Below the pieces are notes generated by a model, which worked only from the letters and a program-made list of their open reading frames with translations, searched no databases and was not told where the DNA came from. This document shows positions 20,101 to 27,380 of a DNA stretch of 64,000 bases, piece after piece (position 1 is the first letter of the stretch; the number at the start of each line of letters is the position of its first letter). The DNA comes from Sphingobacterium sp. JB170 (GTDB taxonomy: Bacteria; Bacteroidota; Bacteroidia; Sphingobacteriales; Sphingobacteriaceae), in contig NZ_FUKU01000057.1 of NCBI RefSeq assembly GCF_900163865.1, positions 62,001-126,000 of the forward strand. The letters are read 5' to 3'. Position numbers and translations under genes: made by a program.

Positions 20101-20264
20101 TCCTAAAAAGGGCAGGTATTAATTCTATGGATTTACAATTCATAGGTAACAACCTTTATATATGGGATAAAGTGAAAATTTTTGATCCAGAACAAGCAGC
20201 AGATAATGGCCGTGTGTATCCAATACCAACGACATATTCTTTACAGGTATATTTAAATCTTTAA
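17169..20264 (+). CDS. SusC/RagA TonB-dependent receptor
   Basis: 1031 residues, full length. The signal peptide ends at RAMAQE. A carboxypeptidase-regulatory-like domain (about 28-110) is followed by a plug carrying [10 protein letters not shown] and [30 protein letters not shown], then the barrel, ending [15 protein letters not shown]. No STN domain, so no direct sigma signalling. It imports the ligand gathered by the SusD and lipoproteins of this locus. The neighbours are 16 bases upstream and 19 bases downstream, one operon. Confidence 0.95.
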   Translation: [1031 protein letters not shown]

Positions 20265-20283
20265 CCAGCCTAAAGACAAAAAC

Positions 20284-22305
20284 ATGACAACCTCAATAAT
20301 AAAACGCATAATAGGAGCAGCTTTGATCATCCAGCTGCTGGCAGTGGTTTCATCGTGCAAAGATTATCTCAACATTGATGAATACTTTGACGATGAATTT
20401 AATATAGATTCAGCTTTTTCCAATGCACGTAACATTGAAGCTTATATGTGGGGCGCGGCCGAAATGTTCCCTGACGAATCACAGACCGTCCGCCTTGGGT
20501 TTACCCCTGGTCCGATGGCCACCGATGAAGGCTTCAACGGACTCACGGGGGGTGGAAGTAACAATGTTTATTACGGGATGGATTTTGCTACCGGCCGTAT
20601 TACCTCTGACTTTTTTGGCGATAGCTCTCCAAATCTTAATCAATGGGGAAGGTATTATAAAATCATCCGCAAATGTAATACGATCCTTCAGAATCTAGAT
20701 ACACCACGCGATCTTAGCACGGAAGCACGCCTACGTGTCGAGGGGTATACCCGCTTTATTCGCGCTTACGCCTACTACAATATTTTAGTCGACTATGGCC
20801 CGCCGATCTTACTTGGAGACGAGGTGGTAAATACCAATGAGCCTATCGAATATTACGATCGCACCCGGGCGACGTATGATGAAGCTATGAATTATACTTG
20901 CGAAGAGTTCGAGAAGGCTGCTAAACTCCTGCCCCCGGAAGTATCCTTACTGGACTTCGGGCGCCCAACACAAGGCGCGGCCTATGCACTTATTGCTCGG
21001 TTGAGGCTCATACACGCGAGTCCTCTTTTTAATGGTGGGCCGGTAGCAAGTTCCTATTTTGGCAACTGGAAACGAAAAACTGACGATCAGTATTACGTGA
21101 GCCAACAATATGATGATAGCCGCTGGGCTGTTGCTGCCGCAGCAGCGAGAAGAGTGATGGATCTCGGGAGATATCGTCTTTATACGGTACCCAAAGATGA
21201 TAGCACCCCCGAGCTGCCAGACGGCGTAACTTCCGATCCTAGCTTTTATAGCGAATACCCCAATGGTGCTACTGGAATCGACCACTTTAAATCGTATTCC
21301 GATATATTCACCGGGGAAGCGGTTGCCGCAATCAACACCGAGCTTATCTGGGGAAGAAACACCAATTACTTGAACACTACAATCAACCAAGGAGCTTTTC
21401 CACCGTCGCTCGGCGGATGGGGCCGTTTCTGTGTGACGCAAAAAGTTGTCGATGCCTACCTAATGGATGACGGTCGCACTAAGGAGCAGGCTGCTAGCGA
21501 TGGGTATTATTCCGAAACGGGATTCACAAGCGAGCCGCGTAATTTTTCAGGATATCCACTAAATTCGGGTGTTTATAATATGTACGCCAATCGTGAAATG
21601 CGTTTCTATGCGTCGGTAGGCTTCAACGAAGCGGTGTGGCAAGCGCTCTCCAGCACCTCAATTAACAACTATACAGCAAAGTATTACTACCAAGATGCCG
21701 ATGGTCGTGGCGGCGTGAACGCGTCCTCGCCAAATTACCCAATCACCGGGTACGTAATAAAAAAATACAACCATCCGATGGACGGAATATCTGGAACAGG
21801 ATCGCGCTTTGTAAATAAAGCCTATTCTATTATAAGGTATGCCGAAATTTTGCTTTCTTATGCTGAGGCCTTAAACAACCTACAAGGTAGCCACACGGTA
21901 ACCCTTGGTGAGAAACAGTATACGATGTCCCGAAATACCGAAGAGATTAAAAGCGCTTTCAACCAAGTACGTTATCGCGCCGGTCTTCCGGGATTATCTT
22001 CGGCACAGCTGGGTAACACTGCGGAGATCCAAAAGCAGATTGAGCGCGAACGCATGGTAGAATTTCTGTGGGAAAATAGACGTTTCTATGATGTCCGTCG
22101 ATGGGGAATTTACGAACAGACCGAACGCGAACCAATCCGCGGAATGAATCCCGATGGAGCGACCAAAGAATCATATTACCAACGTGTCATTCCGGGCTCT
22201 TCGTCGTTCCTCACGCGAACCGTAGACAAGAAACTCATTTGGGTACCGATTCCACGGGCAGAATTGAGACGGCTGCCATCATTGGATCAAAATCCTGGAT
22301 ATTAG
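20284..22305 (+). CDS. SusD/RagB-family surface lipoprotein (long form)
   Basis: 673 residues, longer than the usual 500-600. The lipobox is AVVSSC with mature start CKDYLNIDEYFDDEFN. Helical SusD features include RVEGYTRFIRAYAYYNILVDYGPPILL, RYAEILLSYAEALNN, ERERMVEFLWENRRFYDVRRWG and the ending LIWVPIPRAELRRLPSLDQNPGY. The extra length lies in loops between residues about 230 and 480, often the ligand-contacting part. It pairs with the preceding SusC. Confidence 0.95.
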   Translation: MTTSIIKRIIGAALIIQLLAVVSSCKDYLNIDEYFDDEFNIDSAFSNARNIEAYMWGAAEMFPDESQTVRLGFTPGPMATDEGFNGLTGGGSNNVYYGMDFATGRITSDFFGDSSPNLNQWGRYYKIIRKCNTILQNLDTPRDLSTEARLRVEGYTRFIRAYAYYNILVDYGPPILLGDEVVNTNEPIEYYDRTRATYDEAMNYTCEEFEKAAKLLPPEVSLLDFGRPTQGAAYALIARLRLIHASPLFNGGPVASSYFGNWKRKTDDQYYVSQQYDDSRWAVAAAAARRVMDLGRYRLYTVPKDDSTPELPDGVTSDPSFYSEYPNGATGIDHFKSYSDIFTGEAVAAINTELIWGRNTNYLNTTINQGAFPPSLGGWGRFCVTQKVVDAYLMDDGRTKEQAASDGYYSETGFTSEPRNFSGYPLNSGVYNMYANREMRFYASVGFNEAVWQALSSTSINNYTAKYYYQDADGRGGVNASSPNYPITGYVIKKYNHPMDGISGTGSRFVNKAYSIIRYAEILLSYAEALNNLQGSHTVTLGEKQYTMSRNTEEIKSAFNQVRYRAGLPGLSSAQLGNTAEIQKQIERERMVEFLWENRRFYDVRRWGIYEQTEREPIRGMNPDGATKESYYQRVIPGSSSFLTRTVDKKLIWVPIPRAELRRLPSLDQNPGY

Positions 22306-22328
22306 GTTAACTCATAAAACAGAAAAAG

Positions 22329-23222
22329 ATGAAACGAAGATATATAGCATTTCTCGCCTTTGCCACGTTATTCTCCGCCTGCAAGGACAACGAGATTTTC
22401 GAAAGGGAGATGTACAAAAATGTAGTGGCGCTCATCAGCACCAATTACTACAACACTTTTGAAGAAGTGGTTCCGCTGACCGGCGAAGAAGCAACAGGAT
22501 ACATTGTTGCTTCGGTCGGGGGCACGCATACCCCGACAAAGGACCTAGTCATCGAGGTACAGGAGGATCAGGCTCCTTTAGACGCATACAATTGGGCCCT
22601 ATTTGACGCTGATGAACGCCTATATGCCAAGATGTTACCGCCGGACAAATACGAGATTGCGGACTATAAGATACAAATCAATGCCGGCGAGCGTACTGGA
22701 AGAACTATGGTCACGATACGCCCGGACGGCTTATCTCCAGATTCAACCTATTTTATTGGCTTAAAAGCCAGTGACGTATCTGGCGTAGAGTTAAACCCCG
22801 ATAAAAACACAATCCTCTATCAGGTGCTTATCAAGAACGATTATGCATCGCAGGCACAGGAAAACTTTTATTCCATGACAGGTATCCTCGACTCGATGGT
22901 CACTGCTGGAAATAAAGAGATGTTCCCCTTGTCGCGCACCACTTCGCGCATTATTGCAGGCAATGAATCCTTCGAACGCAATGAGGAGGATATTTATAAA
23001 ACCTCCATCACCCTGCAAGTAAACGAAGGCGGTAGCGTGACGATAGAACCTTACGGCGACATTCAGGTGAGACAGATAAACGATGACCCCAACTACCCAA
23101 ACACATACGAATTGCAAGAAATATTTGGGCGCAAATTCAACGTGTTCCTGCTATGTTATGAATATACGATTGGAGAAACGACACACTTGATGCAGGAACG
23201 GCTTGAAATCCAAGTGAAATAG
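22329..23222 (+). CDS. DUF1735/DUF4361-like surface lipoprotein
   Basis: 297 residues. The lipobox is LFSAC, mature start CKDNEIFE. The N-terminal half resembles the BT_3987-like (DUF1735) beta domain, with the typical sequence order of a VVPL strand, Y-x-I motif and GLSPDSTYFIGLKA. The C-terminal half (from about YASQAQENFYSMTGIL) resembles DUF4361. Proteins of this type are accessory surface glycan-binding lipoproteins at the end of SusC/SusD operons. It is the last gene, followed by a strong terminator. Family names are from pattern memory, without a search. Confidence 0.75.
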   Translation: MKRRYIAFLAFATLFSACKDNEIFEREMYKNVVALISTNYYNTFEEVVPLTGEEATGYIVASVGGTHTPTKDLVIEVQEDQAPLDAYNWALFDADERLYAKMLPPDKYEIADYKIQINAGERTGRTMVTIRPDGLSPDSTYFIGLKASDVSGVELNPDKNTILYQVLIKNDYASQAQENFYSMTGILDSMVTAGNKEMFPLSRTTSRIIAGNESFERNEEDIYKTSITLQVNEGGSVTIEPYGDIQVRQINDDPNYPNTYELQEIFGRKFNVFLLCYEYTIGETTHLMQERLEIQVK

Positions 23223-23242
23223 CAAAACCAAGTCGATGTTAT

Positions 23243-23279
23243 TTAGGTGCCGCATTGTGAAAATCAATGCGGCACCTAA
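23243..23279 (+). terminator. Rho-independent terminator ending the TIG/NHL-SusCD operon
   Basis: Perfect 15-base stem (23243-23257 with 23265-23279; core AGGTGCCGCATTG) and a seven-base loop, followed by TATTTTTATG. It lies 20 bases after the last stop. A-rich sequence on the other flank is limited, so it acts mainly on the plus strand, although the facing GH130 gene also ends about 90 bases away. Confidence 0.88.
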
Positions 23280-23366
23280 TATTTTTATGCCTATATGTAT
23301 ATGACAAAAAAGCGAAGGCCATTACCGATTTGCACCTCATCGTGCACAAACCGGTTCAATAACTAT

Positions 23367-24836
23367 CTACGAATCTTCCAATAGTGTTGAAAGGAGCTCA
23401 TCTAAACAAATCGTGGCATAGGTCGACTCTTGATCAGAGTAGGCATACGGCAGAATCAAATGATTATTATGAATAATCTGGCCGCATGAATAAAGTACAT
23501 TGGGCACATAACCGTTACGCTCCTCTTCACTGGCAAAGAGCAGTGGCTTTTTCAATTTCCCGATAACTTTTCGCGGATCCTCCAAATCCAGCAACAAAGC
23601 GCCAATTGAATATTCGCGCATAGGGCCTACCGAGTGTGTGATAACTAGCCACCCTTTCGGGGTTTCTAGCGGTGAGCCGCAGTTCCCGACTTGTATGAAC
23701 TCCCATGGATACTCCGGCTCCACAAGTAGCTCTATTTCTTGTTGCCAGTTGGTTAGCGTGTCTGAAAAAGCAATATAACTGTTCTCTCCCCCCTCTCGGC
23801 ACAGCATTGCATACTTGCCTTTTATCTTCCTGGGAAATAACGCGCCGCCTTTGCCCACAATTTTCCCGTTGATGGGCTGCATTTTGAAAGTCACAAAATC
23901 TTTAGTCGAGAGCAGCTTAGGAAGTATCGACCGCCCATCGTACGCCGTATAAGTAGCATAATTGGTGACCGCACCTTTATCACTAATGAAGCGAACAAAA
24001 CGGGCGTCTTCAATCCCATTTTTTTCGGTATCGCTGATGGGGAAAATAACGCGTTCGGAAACTGATGTATCGAGCGAATAGCTGATTTCATAATGGGAAG
24101 ATGCCAGCCACAATATCTGTTGCATGAGCACCTGGCTGTCGTGACTTAGCTCATTCTCTGTTTTTAGCTGTTTAACAAAAAGAACGAGTTCATCGTAGAT
24201 AAACGTTTCGGTAAATTTCTCATCGATCAGCCGATAAATTTCATCCTCGGGCTGATGAAGCTGTACGAGCTTTTCAAAAAAATCAACTTTCTTATAGCGG
24301 TAGTTTTTAATATGCTTTGGCTTTTCCAGAAGCACGCCCACTTCATCCATGCGGATATCTAAATTCTTATCGATTACCGCTGAACGAAACACGATGGATG
24401 AAAGATGCCCCTCGCCTACCGCACGAAAGCTCAATAGTACGCGCCGTTCGGTTTCTTGTATTTGTGATTGGTCTGGGGAGAGGACGATTGAGGGGTTAAA
24501 ATATGCGGCTGCTTCTATCGAATACTCCATCGTGAAATACGAGCCGATCAGCATGCGATCCACATTGGAAAGCTCCTCATTATTTATACCCAGATTCTTG
24601 AGTACGGGTACCACGAGTTTGAAGTTTCGTTCAAGCACGTTGAGCAGGGATCGGTGGCGACGGGCATAATTCCGTAGAATCTGCGAGAGGAGGGCTGATT
24701 TATCTTCCTCGGATAGCCCTAACACGCGGCCTACAATTGTCTTTATTCTATCGGGGCCCAAGTTAAAACGCCGCGCAAGCACGCGGTCCATTTTAGGTTT
24801 AAAAAAAATATTCTTGCGATTAACTGTTATTCCCAT
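23367..24836 (-). CDS. GH130-family glycosidase/phosphorylase with N-terminal extension
   Basis: 489 residues and no signal peptide, so probably cytoplasmic. The family active-site region GIEDARFVRF is at residues 274-283 (G-x-E-D-x-R). KGGALFPRKIKGKYAMLCREG and GNCGSPLETPKGWLVITHSVG belong to the five-bladed propeller. It has an N-terminal helical extension of about 100 residues and extra helical sequence at about 180-265, longer than the canonical 300-400. GH130 enzymes phosphorolyse or hydrolyse beta-mannosides. It is divergent from a GT4 glycosyltransferase and probably works on the glycan that transferase makes. Substrate linkage cannot be told from sequence by eye. Confidence 0.88.
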   Translation of the reverse strand: MGITVNRKNIFFKPKMDRVLARRFNLGPDRIKTIVGRVLGLSEEDKSALLSQILRNYARRHRSLLNVLERNFKLVVPVLKNLGINNEELSNVDRMLIGSYFTMEYSIEAAAYFNPSIVLSPDQSQIQETERRVLLSFRAVGEGHLSSIVFRSAVIDKNLDIRMDEVGVLLEKPKHIKNYRYKKVDFFEKLVQLHQPEDEIYRLIDEKFTETFIYDELVLFVKQLKTENELSHDSQVLMQQILWLASSHYEISYSLDTSVSERVIFPISDTEKNGIEDARFVRFISDKGAVTNYATYTAYDGRSILPKLLSTKDFVTFKMQPINGKIVGKGGALFPRKIKGKYAMLCREGGENSYIAFSDTLTNWQQEIELLVEPEYPWEFIQVGNCGSPLETPKGWLVITHSVGPMREYSIGALLLDLEDPRKVIGKLKKPLLFASEEERNGYVPNVLYSCGQIIHNNHLILPYAYSDQESTYATICLDELLSTLLEDS

Positions 24837-24997
24837 AGATTATAGCGTTTTCAAACATAGATTTTTTAGAAAACATATATGCGCGCAAGTTGTTCGCACA
24901 AATTTATCTTTATTTTTTTTTAGTGAAACTTTATTGCTGACGACCATGTTCTATATATAGAATACTAGAAAGTGTCTTTATATTTTTATACAACAAA
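24837..24997. promoter_or_regulatory. Divergent promoter with palindrome between GH130 and GT4 genes
   Basis: On the minus strand TAAATTTG (24899-24906) is an exact TAnnTTTG -7 box, with TTTC 18 bases upstream as a near -33 element; TATGTTTG nearer the gene also fits. A perfect 14-base palindrome TTCTATATATAGAA (24949-24962) lies 36 bases before the GT4 ATG and could bind a regulator of both directions. Confidence 0.5.
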
Positions 24998-26236
24998 ATG
25001 AGAATCGTCATAATAGGAAGCTATCCACCCAGAAAATGCGGAATTGCAACATTCACCCATGATTTATACCAGTCCCTTACCTTGCAGCAGCAAGATGTTG
25101 AGATCTGCGCAGTGATGGATGGTACAGAAAATGATTTCCCCCGCGAAGTTACTTGCCGCATATCCAGGGATATTGAAGCAGATTACATAAACAGTGCTAA
25201 GGTGATCAACAGTCGAAATTATGACTGCTGTATCATCCAACATGAATTCGGCATTTTTGGTAATAGTGCGGGTGATTTTATTTTATTATTGGCCGAAAAA
25301 CTAAAAATTCCAATAATTACAAATCTGCATACGGTTTTAGAAACACCAAACAGAACGGAACACGTTGTCTTAAAAAAACTTGCAGCATTGAGCAGTATAG
25401 TCACAGTTATGACCTATCGCGCTATTACGATGTTAAAAACCGTTTATGATATTTCTCCATTAAAAATTAGGATGGTTCCGCACGGTATTCCGGAATTCAC
25501 AATTACGTCCAAACAAGCAAGGGAAAAACTAGGGTTAGAAAACAAGAAAGTGATGCTTTCTTTTGGCCTACTAGGGCCCAGCAAAGGGTATGAAGTGGCA
25601 ATTCAGGCAGTGGCAAAGGTTGTCGATAAGGATTTCGTATATATCATCTTGGGAGCTACGCATCCTAACGTACTGTTACATGAAGGCGAAGCCTACAAAG
25701 ATCGGTTAACAAAACTCACGGCTGATTTGAATTTAGAACGGCGTGTAACCTTTGTCAACGAATATGCGAGTGAGGAGCTACTACAGACTTACTTGAAAGC
25801 CTGCGATATTTATGTAACACCGTATCCAAACGTTAATCAAATGAGTAGCGGAACGCTGACATTCGCGCTCGGGGCAGGAGCCGCCGTGCTATCAACCCCG
25901 TATTGGTATGCGCAGGACCTTCTGGCCGAAGGAAGAGGCGGTTTGTTTGATTTTAATGATGCAAATGGACTCGCTCGCTCCATCAATGCATTACTTACTA
26001 ACAACGAACAAATGAATAGCTATCGCCAAAAAGCCGCCGCCTTTGGAGAAACAATCTCCTGGAGAAATATAGCTAAAATGCAGATTGCATTGATAAGGTC
26101 CCTGATGATGGAGCGAAAAAAGACTTCCCAAAAAATACGTAATCTAAAAAGATTTGAGCTCAGAAGCAAGGCCAACGGCGGGACCGTGCGTTTCTCCGCG
26201 GGAAAGATCGGCGAAGATAGGAGATCAACGATTTGA
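24998..26236 (+). CDS. GT4-family glycosyltransferase
   Basis: 412 residues. The N-terminal Rossmann half begins MRIVIIGSYPPRKCGIATFT, a glycine-rich acceptor-side loop typical of GT4, and has IIQHEFGIFG. The C-terminal half has MLSFGLLGPSKGYEVAIQA, with the donor-binding region at PYPNVNQMSSGTLTFALGAG. No signal or membrane segment, so cytoplasmic. GT4 enzymes use nucleotide-sugar donors to build glycans. It overlaps the next gene by four bases and faces the GH130 gene, which suggests a shared pathway, perhaps a mannose-containing storage or envelope glycan. A basic tail of about 35 residues follows the catalytic fold. Confidence 0.9.
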   Translation: MRIVIIGSYPPRKCGIATFTHDLYQSLTLQQQDVEICAVMDGTENDFPREVTCRISRDIEADYINSAKVINSRNYDCCIIQHEFGIFGNSAGDFILLLAEKLKIPIITNLHTVLETPNRTEHVVLKKLAALSSIVTVMTYRAITMLKTVYDISPLKIRMVPHGIPEFTITSKQAREKLGLENKKVMLSFGLLGPSKGYEVAIQAVAKVVDKDFVYIILGATHPNVLLHEGEAYKDRLTKLTADLNLERRVTFVNEYASEELLQTYLKACDIYVTPYPNVNQMSSGTLTFALGAGAAVLSTPYWYAQDLLAEGRGGLFDFNDANGLARSINALLTNNEQMNSYRQKAAAFGETISWRNIAKMQIALIRSLMMERKKTSQKIRNLKRFELRSKANGGTVRFSAGKIGEDRRSTI

Positions 26237-27357
26237 AACCCGAGCCAAGCACAAAACGTCTAGCACTTTTTTTTGAACAACATCCCGCGCTGGACATCAG
26301 CTACCTTGAACGGCTAAGTTCTCCAACAGGTATCTATCAACATGGAAGTTTTAATATACCTAACTATCATCATGGCTATTGTTTAGATGATAACAGCCGA
26401 GCATTGTTATTGTTGGTTAAAGCGGAGGGAATAAGTACATCGTTTCTAAATCACCCGCTTTTAAGCACATACTTATCCTTTATCTTTTTTGCGCAAAATG
26501 AGGATGGTACTTTTAAAAATTTCATGTCTTTTGATCTTAAATTTCTGGAAAATAAGGGATCAGAGGACAGCACCGGGAGGGCCATTTGGGCTATAGGAAG
26601 CCTATTGGGAAATGCACATTTTGAATCTTATCATTCTATTTCAAGAGAAATTTTCGATAGATCGCTGGATCGCCTGCTAGATTTTCGTTCCCCGCGTGCG
26701 GTGGGATATTGCTTACTGGGCATACTGAAGTTCATCGAAGCAAACCCATTGGATTCCCATGCGAGGAATGTTGCCCATGCCCTTGCAGATTTTCTAGAAG
26801 CCGAGTTCGACGCGTGCGATGGTCATAATTGGCCTTGGTTTGAAGAAATTATATCGTACGATAACGCAATATTACCCCTTGCCATGTTACGAGCAGGACG
26901 GATTATGAAAAATCAGCGGTGGACAGAAATCGGCTTCACAGCTTTTACGTTCCTGGACACCGTTCTGTTTAGTAACGGGCAGCTATCGATGATTGGAAAC
27001 CAGGGCTGGTATCCAAAAGGTGGCGAAGTTAGTCGCTCGGGCCAACAACCAATCGAAGTACCCAGCATCATGTTACTTTACCGGGAATTATATCGTCTAG
27101 AAAGCAATCCGATCCATTTAGCGAAGATGCAAAGGGCATTCTTATGGTATCTAGGAGAAAATGACCAAGAACTGTCTGTTTTCAACCCTAGCCAAAAATC
27201 CTGTTATGACGGTCTTGAAGAGTACGGAGTCAATAAGAACCAGGGCGCAGAGAGTAATATTGCCTTTTGGACGGCCTATATACTTGCCAAGGGAATCGAC
27301 ACATTATGCGCAGACTGCTCCGTTAAAACAAAAGCTATTATCAACAAACCTTTGTAG
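26233..27357 (+). CDS. GT4/GH130-associated alpha/alpha-toroid-like protein
   Basis: 374 residues. It starts with TTG at 26233 overlapping the GT4 stop as TTGA; AGGAG nine bases upstream supports this, and no ATG lies near the expected N-terminus. Visible conserved blocks are YHHGYCLDDNSRALLLLV, ENKGSEDSTGRAIWAIGSL, WPWFEEIISYDNAILPLAMLRAG and GNQGWYPKGG. The helical, Trp/Tyr-rich pattern resembles an (alpha/alpha)6 barrel of glycoside hydrolase type, with acid residues (DD, ED, EE) that could be catalytic. Its neighbours suggest it processes the same glycan as the GT4. It is sometimes annotated as glycosyltransferase, for which I see no motif. Function unassigned. Confidence 0.75.
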   Translation: MKPEPSTKRLALFFEQHPALDISYLERLSSPTGIYQHGSFNIPNYHHGYCLDDNSRALLLLVKAEGISTSFLNHPLLSTYLSFIFFAQNEDGTFKNFMSFDLKFLENKGSEDSTGRAIWAIGSLLGNAHFESYHSISREIFDRSLDRLLDFRSPRAVGYCLLGILKFIEANPLDSHARNVAHALADFLEAEFDACDGHNWPWFEEIISYDNAILPLAMLRAGRIMKNQRWTEIGFTAFTFLDTVLFSNGQLSMIGNQGWYPKGGEVSRSGQQPIEVPSIMLLYRELYRLESNPIHLAKMQRAFLWYLGENDQELSVFNPSQKSCYDGLEEYGVNKNQGAESNIAFWTAYILAKGIDTLCADCSVKTKAIINKPL

Positions 27358-27380
27358 CCTTGCTCAATAAACAGTTAACT

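Noticed and set aside
23349-23356. AACCGGTT palindrome near the end of the first GH130 gene
   Set aside because: It is at the 3' end, not near a start; the 8-mer is expected about once by chance in a window this size.
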